From Hymenobacter sp. BRD128 (lineage in GTDB: Bacteria; Bacteroidota; Bacteroidia; Cytophagales; Hymenobacteraceae), in NCBI RefSeq assembly GCF_013256625.1, contig NZ_CP053908.1:124001-188000 (forward strand): a stretch of DNA of 64,000 bases. Direction: 5' to 3'. Below are positions 26,313-35,048 of the stretch, piece by piece. The notes below the pieces were generated by a model. That model was not told where the DNA came from, did no database searches, and saw only the letters and a program-made list of their open reading frames with translations. How positions within the stretch are numbered: the stretch's first letter is position 1; the number at the start of each line of letters is the position of its first letter. The position numbers and the translations under genes were made by a program.

Positions 26313-27019
26313 CGGCCACCGGGTGGAGTCTGTTCTCGCTACTCGACCGCTTCACCGGGCTCGATGGGTTGTTTCGGGAGGGGCTGCCGGTGCGCTACCT
26401 GCCCAAGCTGCTCTTTGGGATGCTGCTGGTGCTGCTTTATATCGGCAACACCCACTACGGCAACCGCATGAACCGTAACATTCAGCGGCTCAAGCAAGAA
26501 ACGGAGGATTTGCGCGCCGACTACACGACGCTGAAATCGGACTACATGGAGGCGAGCAAGCAGAGCGAAGTGGCCCGCAAGGTGGCCGCCATTGGGCTGA
26601 TTGAAAGCTCGTCGCCCCCCTTCCGCATCGCGGTGCCCGCCGGTCGGCTCGACGAGGCGCAGCTCGAAACCATGCCCGTGCTCACGGCCGACACCCTGGC
26701 CGCCCGCGCCGCCCGCGACTCGGTCGCCTCGGCCAAAGCCGATTCTATTCAGGGCCGGGCCCGCCGCCAGCAGCTCGGCCTGCCCGTTGATGATGAGGCG
26801 CTGGAGCTTGGCGCGCCACCGCCTGGCTTGTCGCCCGAAGATTCGGCTAGCGCTACTGCTGGCGTAGGTAAGTCACTGACTACAAACAGGAAATCTGGCG
26901 CTGGCAAGGCAGAAAGTAAATCTAATAGTACAAAAAAGTACAAACCAGTTCAAGGCGTAGGCGGTCAGAAGGCCAAAGCTACCGCTTCTAAAAAGTCGTC
27001 CCATGAAAGGCAGCGTTAA
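26309..27019 (+). CDS. ftsL: FtsL-like division protein (membrane segment and coiled coil)
   Basis: As written, this frame could start at the GTG at 26309 and encodes 236 residues. It has one membrane segment (about residues 32-48, KLLFGMLLVLLYIG) followed by a coiled coil (about 53-95, with heptad-spaced Leu and Met). That is the build of FtsL, the bitopic protein that links FtsQ and the septal transpeptidase. The C-terminal half is a Lys/Ser-rich extension not usual in FtsL. Its place between rsmH and the penicillin-binding protein supports the name. The true N-terminus probably lies at 26049 across the C8 tract. It overlaps the next gene by 17 bases. Confidence 0.8.
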   Translation: MTATGWSLFSLLDRFTGLDGLFREGLPVRYLPKLLFGMLLVLLYIGNTHYGNRMNRNIQRLKQETEDLRADYTTLKSDYMEASKQSEVARKVAAIGLIESSSPPFRIAVPAGRLDEAQLETMPVLTADTLAARAARDSVASAKADSIQGRARRQQLGLPVDDEALELGAPPPGLSPEDSASATAGVGKSLTTNRKSGAGKAESKSNSTKKYKPVQGVGGQKAKATASKKSSHERQR

Positions 27020-29528
27020 GAAATCCATCGTCACGCGGGTGCGGCTCGCGTTTCTGGGGGTGACGCTGTTTTCCGGCGCCGTCGCCTGGAAAATCTCGCA
27101 CATCCAGTATCAGGAAGGCGCCAAGTGGCGAGCCCTGGAGCAGGAGCGCCGCATCAGCTACCAGCCGGTGCCGGCCACGCGGGGCAATATTTACTCTGAT
27201 AATGAGAGTATTATGGCTACCTCGCTGCCCTTCTATCGGGTGGCCTGGGACCCGGCGGTGGTTGACGACCAGGTATTCAAGGCTAACGTGGATTCGCTGG
27301 CCTGGCACTTGGCGCACTTCTTCCAGGACCGTAGCGTGGGCGAGTACAGCCGCAAGCTTCAGGACGCCCGCAAAGACGGCGCGCGCTACATCCGGCTGAA
27401 TTCGCGGCAGATTAACTTCCAGGAAAAGAAGGAGTTAGCCACTTGGCCCATCTTCCGGGCCAAGCGCAAGGGCGGCGTCATTTTCGAGAAGGTTGATAAG
27501 CGCTTCCGGCCTTTTGGGGGGCTAGCCCAGCGCACGGTAGGCTTCGTGAACGAGGATAAGAACGGCGCGGGCCTGGAAGTTACCTTCCAGCAAAAGCTGG
27601 CGGGCAAGCCGGGCGAGGCGCTGTTTGAGCGCGTGCCGGGCGGCTTCAAGCCCGTGTACGACGGCACCGAAATCAAGCCCCAGCCGGGCTACGACGTGAA
27701 AACCACCCTCGACATCAACCTGCAAGACGGGGCCGAGGATGCGCTTTACAAAGCTCTCGTGGCCAACGACGCCAAGTACGGCTGCGTGATTTTGATGGAG
27801 GTGAAAACCGGCGAAATCAAGGCCGTGGCCAACCTGGGCAAGGCCGAGGACGGCACGTATAAGGAGGATTATAACTACGCCTTTGCCGACCAGGGCCGTA
27901 CCGAGCCGGGCTCGACTTTCAAGCTGGCCTCCATGACGGCGGTGTTTGAAGCCGACCCTAACCTGCAGCTCGATGACAAGGTGGATACCGGCCCCGGCCG
28001 GATGTTCATCGGTGGGGCCGTGAAAACCGACTCGCACGCCAACGGCCGCATCACGGTGCAGCAGGTGTTTGAGAAGTCGAGCAACATCGGGGTGGCGCGG
28101 CTGGTGCAGGAGCACTTTGCCGGCAACCCCACTCAGTATACCGACTACCTCAAGAAATTTGGGCTGGATAAGCCGCTGGGCTTTCAGATGAGCGGCGAGG
28201 CGCTGCCCTACGTGAAGGACCCTAAAGACCGCAGCTGGAGCCGCACCTCGCTCTCGACCATGGCCATCGGCTACGAGTTGAAGCTGGCGCCTTTGCAAAC
28301 GCTGGCTTTCTACAACGCCGTGGCCAACGGCGGCGTGAAGGTGGCGCCCATGATTGTGAAGGAAATCAAGCAGGCCGACCAGGTGGTAGAGCACTTCGAT
28401 ACGCAGGTGCTGAACCCCAAAATCTGCTCCGATGCCACCCTGCGCAAGCTGCACGCCATGCTCGAAGGCGTGGTGCTGGAAGGCACGGCCAAAGCCATTC
28501 GGCCCAAGGACTACAGCATCGCGGGCAAGACGGGCACGGCCTGGAAGTTCAAAAACGGCCGCTACACCAAGACGTACTCGACCAGCTTCTGCGGATTTTT
28601 TCCGGCCGATAAGCCCAAGTACAGCTGCATCGTGGTGATTGACTCGCCGAGCAAAGGCCGCATCTACGGCGGCGACGTGGCCGCGCCGGTTTTCCGCGAC
28701 GTGGCCGACCGCTGCATGGCCCGCGACCAGGCTAGCCAGCGGCCCATGCTGGCCAGGGTGCCCGCCCGCCGCACGCCCGTGCCGCTGGTGCGCGCCGGCT
28801 TGCAGCAGGAAATCGCGCTGGTGTGCGACCGCATCGGCCTGCCCGGCCAGACGCACGCCACCGGCGGCGAGGAATGGGTGCGCGCCACCGCCGCCGCCGA
28901 TACGGCCTTCGTAGCTCGCACCGTGTCGCTGCGTCCCGATGCCAGCGTGGCCCACCCCGGCCGCATGCCCGACGTGCGCGGCCTCACGCTGCGCGACGCG
29001 CTGTTTTTGCTCGAAAACCGGGGCCTGAAGGTGCAAGCCAGCGGCTCGGGCCGGGTGCGCGAGCAGTCGGTGGCGCCTGGCGACTTTGCCAAGCGCGGCC
29101 TCTTGGTAGGGCTGGTGCTGGCGCCCACCGCCGCGCCCACGGCCGCGCCGCTAGCCCTGCCCGCACCCGTGCACACGGAGGTGGCAGAAAACACACTGCT
29201 CATCCCGGCCGAGATGCCTAGCCACGTGAAAGCGACGAAGCCGAGCGCGCCCGTCAAGTCGGTGGCAAAGCCGACTACTGCCAAAGTCAAAGCTGCTACC
29301 GCCAAGCCCGCTACCCCAGCCGCCAAGCCCGCACCAGCAGCGCTGGCCAAGGCTTCCGCCAAAGCAGTTAAAAAGCCGGCTAGCCCTTCTGCCAAAGAAA
29401 AATCAGCCAAGCCCAAAAAACCGGCCACCGACAACAAGGCCGACAGCCGAACGACTCAGCGCACCTCAGCGCCAACCTCAGCGCCCTCTGCGGGAAAAAT
29501 CGTTGCCAAACCATCCAAGCGCGCCTGA
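27003..29528 (+). CDS. ftsI: septal penicillin-binding protein (FtsI/PBP3-like) with PASTA domain
   Basis: An 841-residue class B transpeptidase that cross-links septal peptidoglycan. A membrane anchor lies at about residues 12-30. The dimerisation domain begins ATRGNIYSDN. The transpeptidase carries S304-T-F-K307, S359-S-N361 and K509-T-G. One PASTA domain (about 650-710, MPDVRGLTLRDALFLLENRG) follows. The last 100 residues are almost only Lys, Ala, Pro, Ser and Thr, like a histone H1 tail; this is unusual for the family. It overlaps ftsL at its start and murE by one base at its end, so all three are co-translated. Confidence 0.94.
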   Translation: MKGSVKKSIVTRVRLAFLGVTLFSGAVAWKISHIQYQEGAKWRALEQERRISYQPVPATRGNIYSDNESIMATSLPFYRVAWDPAVVDDQVFKANVDSLAWHLAHFFQDRSVGEYSRKLQDARKDGARYIRLNSRQINFQEKKELATWPIFRAKRKGGVIFEKVDKRFRPFGGLAQRTVGFVNEDKNGAGLEVTFQQKLAGKPGEALFERVPGGFKPVYDGTEIKPQPGYDVKTTLDINLQDGAEDALYKALVANDAKYGCVILMEVKTGEIKAVANLGKAEDGTYKEDYNYAFADQGRTEPGSTFKLASMTAVFEADPNLQLDDKVDTGPGRMFIGGAVKTDSHANGRITVQQVFEKSSNIGVARLVQEHFAGNPTQYTDYLKKFGLDKPLGFQMSGEALPYVKDPKDRSWSRTSLSTMAIGYELKLAPLQTLAFYNAVANGGVKVAPMIVKEIKQADQVVEHFDTQVLNPKICSDATLRKLHAMLEGVVLEGTAKAIRPKDYSIAGKTGTAWKFKNGRYTKTYSTSFCGFFPADKPKYSCIVVIDSPSKGRIYGGDVAAPVFRDVADRCMARDQASQRPMLARVPARRTPVPLVRAGLQQEIALVCDRIGLPGQTHATGGEEWVRATAAADTAFVARTVSLRPDASVAHPGRMPDVRGLTLRDALFLLENRGLKVQASGSGRVREQSVAPGDFAKRGLLVGLVLAPTAAPTAAPLALPAPVHTEVAENTLLIPAEMPSHVKATKPSAPVKSVAKPTTAKVKAATAKPATPAAKPAPAALAKASAKAVKKPASPSAKEKSAKPKKPATDNKADSRTTQRTSAPTSAPSAGKIVAKPSKRA

Positions 29529-31048
29529 TGAACCTGCCCCTTTTCTCCCTGCTCGCCGACACGCCCGTGCTAGCCCAGCACGGCCGCCCCGACGCGCCCG
29601 TAACCGGTCTCACGCTCGATTCGCGCCAGGCTGGGCCGGGCCTGCTGTTTTGCGCCCTGCGCGGCACGGCCACCGATGGGCATAAGTTTATCGACAAAGC
29701 GGTCGGGCAGGGGGCGGCCGTTATCATCTGCGAAGAGCTGCCGGCCGAGCTGAACCCCGCCACCACCTACGTGCAGGTGGCCGACAGCGCCGCCGCGCTC
29801 GGGCCGATTGCCAGCGCCTTCTACGGCCACCCCTCGCGCCGGCTCAAGCTGGTGGGCGTGACCGGCACCAACGGCAAAACCACCTGCGCTACGCTCTTGC
29901 ACAAGCTGTTGCGCGAGCTGGGCTACCACGCCGGCCTGCTGAGCACGGTGCAAAATCAGATTGACGAAACCGTTATCCCGAGCACCCACACCACGCCCGA
30001 CGCCATCCGGCTCAACGAGCTGCTGGCCCGGATGGTGGCTGCCGGCTGCACCCACGCCTGCATGGAAGTGAGCAGCCACGCCGTGGCCCAGCACCGGGTA
30101 GGGGGGCTGCGCTTTGCGGGCGGGATGTTTACCAATCTCACCCACGACCACCTCGACTACCACGGCACCTTCGATAATTACCTGAAAGCTAAGAAAGGCT
30201 TTTTCGATGCGCTGCCCCGCACCGCGTTTGCCCTCACTAACGCCGACGACAAGCGCGGCCCGGTGATGCTGCAAAATACCCTAGCCCGCCGCGCTACCTA
30301 CTCGCTGCGCTCGGCCGCCGACTTCCGCGCCCGGCTGGTAGCCAATGAGATGCACGGCCTGCTGCTCGAACTGGATGGCCGCGAGGTGCATTTCCGCCTC
30401 ATTGGCGTGTTCAATGCCTACAACCTGCTGGCCGTGTACGGCGCCGCCGTGCTGCTGGGCGAAGACCCGACCGAGGTGCTCACCATCCTCTCGGGCCTGA
30501 CTACCGCGCCCGGCCGCTTCGAGCCAGTGACAGTGCCCGGCCAGCCAGTTTCGGGGCTGGTGGACTACGCTCATACGCCCGACGCCCTCGAAAACGTGCT
30601 CCAAACCCTGCACCAGACGCGCCGCCCCGAGCAGCGCATCATCACGGTGGTGGGCTGCGGTGGCAACCGCGACGCTGCCAAGCGCCCCATCATGGCGCGG
30701 CTGGCCGCCCAGCTCTCCGATGAAGTCATCCTGACTTCTGACAACCCGCGCGACGAAGACCCGCTAGCCATCCTCCAGCAGATGCAGGCCGGCCTCACGC
30801 CGCCCGTCGATGCCCACACCCAAACCATCGCCGACCGCCGGGCCGCCATCCGGGCCGCCGTGGCCCTGGCCCGCCCCGGCGACCTCGTGCTGGTGGCCGG
30901 CAAAGGCCACGAAACCTACCAGGAAATAAAAGGCGTCAAAACCCACTTCAACGACCGCGAAGAGCTGCGCGCCGCGTTGCTAGCGGCACCTCACGGAACC
31001 CCTCCGGGGCTAGCCCCGCTCCAAAAGAGGGGAGGGCCTAGCCTTTAG
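29528..31048 (+). CDS. murE: UDP-MurNAc-L-Ala-D-Glu:meso-diaminopimelate ligase MurE
   Basis: A 506-residue ATP-dependent ligase that adds the third residue to the peptidoglycan precursor in the cytoplasm. The P-loop is GTNGKTT near residue 116. The substrate motif D405-N-P-R408 is the form that selects meso-diaminopimelate rather than lysine. The protein proper seems to end near residue 482 (REELRAALLA). The last 20 or so residues (PPGLAPLQKRGG) are the translation of a C/G-rich dispersed repeat that has entered the 3' end of the gene. The TGATG overlap couples it to the gene before. Confidence 0.95.
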   Translation: MNLPLFSLLADTPVLAQHGRPDAPVTGLTLDSRQAGPGLLFCALRGTATDGHKFIDKAVGQGAAVIICEELPAELNPATTYVQVADSAAALGPIASAFYGHPSRRLKLVGVTGTNGKTTCATLLHKLLRELGYHAGLLSTVQNQIDETVIPSTHTTPDAIRLNELLARMVAAGCTHACMEVSSHAVAQHRVGGLRFAGGMFTNLTHDHLDYHGTFDNYLKAKKGFFDALPRTAFALTNADDKRGPVMLQNTLARRATYSLRSAADFRARLVANEMHGLLLELDGREVHFRLIGVFNAYNLLAVYGAAVLLGEDPTEVLTILSGLTTAPGRFEPVTVPGQPVSGLVDYAHTPDALENVLQTLHQTRRPEQRIITVVGCGGNRDAAKRPIMARLAAQLSDEVILTSDNPRDEDPLAILQQMQAGLTPPVDAHTQTIADRRAAIRAAVALARPGDLVLVAGKGHETYQEIKGVKTHFNDREELRAALLAAPHGTPPGLAPLQKRGGPSL

Positions 31049-31152
31049 CCTTAATTTTTGTCTTTCACAACTTCATCTTTCACAACCTAGCTGGCCTAAA
31101 AACTAGAAACTAGTCCCCCCTCTCTTTTGAAGAAGGGGCTAGGGGTGAGGTT
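30995..31152. repeat. pair of inverted C/G-rich repeat copies around the murE-mraY junction
   Basis: One copy (about 30995-31035: CCCCTCCGGGGCTAGCCCC, then CCAAAAGAGGGGAGG) overlaps the end of murE. A second copy (about 31110-31152: CCCCCCTCTCTTTTG, then AAGGGGCTAGGGGTGAGG) lies in the opposite direction just before mraY. Being inverted, the two could pair across the 75 bases between them. Two near-identical 12-base words, TCTTTCACAACT and TCTTTCACAACC, sit between the copies (31069-31089). Confidence 0.6.
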
Positions 31153-31158
31153 TACCGT

Positions 31159-32379
31159 ATGCTCTACTATCTCTTTCGCTACCTGCACGAACACCTTCAC
31201 CTCCCCGGCGCGGGCGTGTTTCAGTACACTACTTTTCGCGCCGCGCTCTCGGTTATTGTGTCGCTGCTTATTGCGCAGTTTTTTGGTGCGCGCCTCATTC
31301 GTGTGCTGCAAAAGAAGCAGGTCGGGGAAACTATCCGCGACCTGGGCCTGCAAGGCCAGAACGAGAAAAAAGGGACGCCCACGATGGGTGGCCTCATTAT
31401 TCTGCTGGCTATTCTGGTGCCGGTATTACTATTCGCCCGGCTGCGCAATATCTACATCATTCTCATGCTGCTCAGCACCGTGTGGCTGGGGCTCATCGGT
31501 TTTCTCGACGACTACATCAAGGTCTTTCGCAAAAACAAAGAAGGACTGAGTGGCCGCTTTAAGGTGCTGGGCCAGATTGGTTTGGGCCTGACGGTGGGTT
31601 GGGTGCTCTACTACAGCAACGAGGTGACGGTGCGCGAATACCTGCTGCCCAACGGCCAGTACTCGGCCATCGATGCCACCAAAATCTGGAAAGACGTGCA
31701 CCTGACCCTGACCACCGTGCCATTTATGAAAAACAACGAGCTGAACTACGGTGACTTCTTCTCGAATGCGCAGCTCGTGTTCAAGGACTTCTACGGCCTG
31801 CTCTACATCCCGCTGGTTATCGTCATTATCACGGCCGTGAGTAATGGGGCCAATATTACCGATGGCCTCGATGGGCTGGCCGCCGGTACCTCGGCCATTA
31901 TCGGCCTCACGCTGGCCATTTTTGCCTTTGTGAGTGGTAATGCCTTGTTGGCTGATTACCTGGATGTTATGTTCATTCCTGATTCTGGAGAATTAGTTAT
32001 TTTCTGTACGGCTTTCGTGGGCGCCTGCATCGGCTTTCTCTGGTATAACTCCTACCCGGCGCAGGTTTTCATGGGCGATACCGGCTCACTGGCGCTGGGC
32101 GGCATCATCGCGGTGCTAGCCCTCATTGTGCGCAAGGAGTTGCTGATTCCGGTGCTGTGCGGGGTGTTTCTGATTGAAAACCTGTCGGTTATCGTGCAGG
32201 TGAGCTGGTTTAAATACACCAGGCGCAAGTACGGCGAGGGCCGCCGCCTGCTGCGCATGTCGCCGCTGCACCACCACTACCAGAAGCTCGGCTACCACGA
32301 ATCCAAAATCGTGTCGCGCTTCTGGATTGTGGGTATTATGCTGGCCGTCATTACGTTGGTTACTTTGAAATTGCGTTAA
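31159..32379 (+). CDS. mraY: phospho-N-acetylmuramoyl-pentapeptide-transferase MraY
   Basis: A 406-residue membrane enzyme with about ten membrane segments that moves phospho-MurNAc-pentapeptide to undecaprenyl phosphate, making lipid I. Signatures seen are [10 protein letters not shown] near residue 72, the catalytic LDDY near residue 117, [12 protein letters not shown] near residue 232, and [12 protein letters not shown] near residue 370. It starts about 110 bases after murE, past the repeat pair, so the message may be processed or attenuated there. It is followed three bases later by murD. Confidence 0.97.
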   Translation: MLYYLFRYLHEHLHLPGAGVFQYTTFRAALSVIVSLLIAQFFGARLIRVLQKKQVGETIRDLGLQGQNEKKGTPTMGGLIILLAILVPVLLFARLRNIYIILMLLSTVWLGLIGFLDDYIKVFRKNKEGLSGRFKVLGQIGLGLTVGWVLYYSNEVTVREYLLPNGQYSAIDATKIWKDVHLTLTTVPFMKNNELNYGDFFSNAQLVFKDFYGLLYIPLVIVIITAVSNGANITDGLDGLAAGTSAIIGLTLAIFAFVSGNALLADYLDVMFIPDSGELVIFCTAFVGACIGFLWYNSYPAQVFMGDTGSLALGGIIAVLALIVRKELLIPVLCGVFLIENLSVIVQVSWFKYTRRKYGEGRRLLRMSPLHHHYQKLGYHESKIVSRFWIVGIMLAVITLVTLKLR

Positions 32380-32382
32380 AAA

Positions 32383-33774
32383 ATGACCGAGCACGCTCAA
32401 CATATCGTCATTCTGGGGGCCGCCGAAAGTGGCGTGGGCGCCGCCCTGCTAGCCCAGGCCAAGGGCTTCGGCGTGTTCGTGTCGGACCGGAGCGCCATTC
32501 AGCCCCAATACAAGGATAAGCTGACGCAAGCCGGCATCGAGTTTGAGGAAAATCAGCACTCGCTCGACCGTATTTTGCAGGCTAGCGAGGTTATCAAAAG
32601 TCCCGGCATTCCGGAGAAAGCGCCCGTTGTTAAGGCACTGCGCGAGAAGAACATCCCGATTTACTCCGAAATCGAGTTTGCTAGCCGCTACACCAAGGCG
32701 CGCTTCATCGCCATCACCGGCACCAACGGCAAAACCACTACTACGCTGCTCACTTACCACCTGCTGAAAAGCGCCGGGCTGCCCGTAGGGCTAGCCGGCA
32801 ACATCGGCTATTCGCTGGCCGAGCAGGTAATCGAAGACAAGCACAAGTATTACGTGCTGGAATTGAGTAGCTTCCAACTCGACGATATCAAGGATTTTCA
32901 CCCTTGGATTGCGCTGCTGCTCAACATTACGCCCGACCACCTCGACCGCTACGAGTACTCGCTCGAAAAGTACGCCGAGGCCAAGCTGCGCATCGCCGAA
33001 AACCTGGTTACCGACGACTACCTCATCTACAACGCGGATGATGAGAACATAGAGCGCTTTTTGAAAACGGCGTTTATGACAGCGTTCACGCTGCCGTTCA
33101 GCCTGCACCACCGGCCCGATTACCACCTGGCGGCCTACTACGAAGATGATTGCACGCTGCGCTTACACTTGCCCATCGAAGACCGGCACCCCGATAAAGT
33201 GAGTATCAAAAGCTCGCCGCTCATCGGCCAGCACAACCACCAGAATATGGCCGCCGCCATCCTGGCCGCGCGCGTGGCCGGGGTCTCGCCCGCCCAGATT
33301 GAAGCCGCGCTGCGCACGTTCAAGAACGCCGACCACCGCCTGCAGCTGGTGCGTGAATTGAATGACGTTCAATTTGTTGACGACAGCAAGGCTACCAACG
33401 TGGAAGCCGCTTGGTATGCGCTCGACGGCATCAAGCGGCCCATCGTCTGGATTGCGGGCGGCACCGACAAGGGCAACGATTACACCACGATTCAGCCCCT
33501 GGCCGAGCAAAAAGTAAAAGCCCTTATTTGCCTCGGCGTGGATAATGCCAAGCTGCGCGCCGCGTTTGATGGCAAGGTGCCGCACGTGGCAGAAACCCAA
33601 AGTATGGCCGACGCTGTGCAGCGCGCCGCCGCCCTGGCTAGCCCCGGCGACGTGGTGCTGCTTTCGCCCTGCTGCGCCAGCTTCGATTTATTTAAAAACT
33701 ATGAGGACCGGGGCCGGCAATTTGCCGCCGCCGTGCAGGCCCTAGCCCCGACCGAATCTGCGCCATCAGTTTAA
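32383..33774 (+). CDS. murD: UDP-N-acetylmuramoyl-L-alanine:D-glutamate ligase MurD
   Basis: A 463-residue ATP-dependent ligase adding D-glutamate to UDP-MurNAc-L-Ala. It has an N-terminal Rossmann-like uridine-binding domain (IVILGAAESGVG), the P-loop GTNGKTTTT near residue 114, LELSSFQLD and NITPDHLDRY in the central domain, and DDSKATN and LLSPCCASFD in the C-terminal domain. These are all standard for MurD. It begins almost directly after mraY, with 19 bases to ftsW after it. Confidence 0.97.
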   Translation: MTEHAQHIVILGAAESGVGAALLAQAKGFGVFVSDRSAIQPQYKDKLTQAGIEFEENQHSLDRILQASEVIKSPGIPEKAPVVKALREKNIPIYSEIEFASRYTKARFIAITGTNGKTTTTLLTYHLLKSAGLPVGLAGNIGYSLAEQVIEDKHKYYVLELSSFQLDDIKDFHPWIALLLNITPDHLDRYEYSLEKYAEAKLRIAENLVTDDYLIYNADDENIERFLKTAFMTAFTLPFSLHHRPDYHLAAYYEDDCTLRLHLPIEDRHPDKVSIKSSPLIGQHNHQNMAAAILAARVAGVSPAQIEAALRTFKNADHRLQLVRELNDVQFVDDSKATNVEAAWYALDGIKRPIVWIAGGTDKGNDYTTIQPLAEQKVKALICLGVDNAKLRAAFDGKVPHVAETQSMADAVQRAAALASPGDVVLLSPCCASFDLFKNYEDRGRQFAAAVQALAPTESAPSV

Positions 33775-33793
33775 TCTTCCAACTCTGCGATTT

Positions 33794-34990
33794 ATGGAAA
33801 CCCACCGCCTCACTTGGCTCCAGCGCAACCTCAAGGGCGACCCGATTTTGTGGGCCATCGTCATCCTGTTTTCGCTTATCAGCATTGCGGTAGTGTACTC
33901 GGCCACCGGCACGCTGGCTTACCGCAACGAGCTGCATGGCCGCACCGGCTCGGTCGAGCTTATCGTGCTTAAGCACAGCAGCTTAATATTTATTGGTCTG
34001 GGCCTGATGTGGCTAGCCCACCGCATCGACTACCGGCACTATTCGCGCCTGTCGCTCTACGCGCTGCTGCTCTCGGTGCCGCTGCTGCTATTCACCTATT
34101 TCATGGGCGGCGAGCTCAACGGCGCCTCGCGCTGGCTCACCATTCCGGTTATCAATCAGACCTTTCAGCCCTCCGACCTGGCCAAGTTGGCGCTCATTAC
34201 GCACCTGGCTAGCATGCTGAGCCGCCGCCAGCAGCACCTGCACGATTTCTGGAGTACCCTGTTTCCGGTAATGCTCTGGGTAGGAGTTATTTGCGGACTC
34301 ATTGTGCTCTCCAACGCCTCCACGGCACTGCTACTGTTTCTCACCTGCCTGCTGCTCATGTTTATTGGTCGCGTGCCCATCAAGCAGATGCTGGTGATGG
34401 TAGCCATCGGGGCTGTATTAGGTGGTGCCGGGCTAGCGGCTGGCCAGCGCCTGGGCACGGTAATATCGCGCTTGTCCACCTTCACCGACCCCAATAAAAA
34501 GCTCTCGTTTCAGTCGGAGCACGCCCGCATTGCTATTGCCACGGGCGGCCTTACCGGCAAAGGCCCCGGCAAAAGCACCGAGCGCAATATCATGCCGCAC
34601 CCGTATTCCGACTTTATCTACGCCATTATTATCGAAGAATACGGCATGATTGGCGGCCTATTGGTGCTGTTTCTCTACCTGGCTTTTTTATATCGAGGAT
34701 TAAAAACCGTGATGAATAGCCAGGGCGCTTTCGGCGGCCTGCTCTCGGCGGGGCTGTGTTTCAGTTTGGTGTTGCAGGCAATGGTAAATATGGGCGTGGC
34801 CGTGGGGCTAGGCCCGGTTACCGGCCTGCCGCTGCCGATGCTGAGCATGGGTGGCACCTCCCTCATTTTCACTGGCTTAAGCGTGGGTATTGTATTGGCC
34901 GTGAGCCGGGGCGAGCGCGAAACCCGCCCCATGACCGGTGAGCCCGCCGACACCGCGCGCATCACAAGCAAGCGGGTACAGTATGCTTAA
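33794..34990 (+). CDS. ftsW: septal peptidoglycan glycosyltransferase FtsW (SEDS family)
   Basis: A 398-residue polytopic membrane protein that polymerises lipid II at the septum together with the FtsI-like protein encoded upstream. About nine to ten membrane segments are visible. SEDS landmarks include GGELNGASRWLTIP near residue 105, KLSFQSEHARIAIATGG near residue 235, the GKGPGKS and PHPYSDFIYAIIIEEYG block near residue 255-285, and the final LPMLSMGGTSL near residue 345. It is placed as expected between murD and murG. Confidence 0.96.
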   Translation: METHRLTWLQRNLKGDPILWAIVILFSLISIAVVYSATGTLAYRNELHGRTGSVELIVLKHSSLIFIGLGLMWLAHRIDYRHYSRLSLYALLLSVPLLLFTYFMGGELNGASRWLTIPVINQTFQPSDLAKLALITHLASMLSRRQQHLHDFWSTLFPVMLWVGVICGLIVLSNASTALLLFLTCLLLMFIGRVPIKQMLVMVAIGAVLGGAGLAAGQRLGTVISRLSTFTDPNKKLSFQSEHARIAIATGGLTGKGPGKSTERNIMPHPYSDFIYAIIIEEYGMIGGLLVLFLYLAFLYRGLKTVMNSQGAFGGLLSAGLCFSLVLQAMVNMGVAVGLGPVTGLPLPMLSMGGTSLIFTGLSVGIVLAVSRGERETRPMTGEPADTARITSKRVQYA

Positions 34991-35048
34991 TGCTACTTAT
35001 CGTTGCGGCGCAGGCGCGCAATGCCGAACTATTTTAATCGACTAAAAA

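Noticed and set aside
27522..29036. 504-residue open frame antisense to the penicillin-binding protein
   Set aside because: It is the opposite strand of a gene with full catalytic motifs; its His/Ala/Gly-rich make-up is typical of GC-rich antisense frames.
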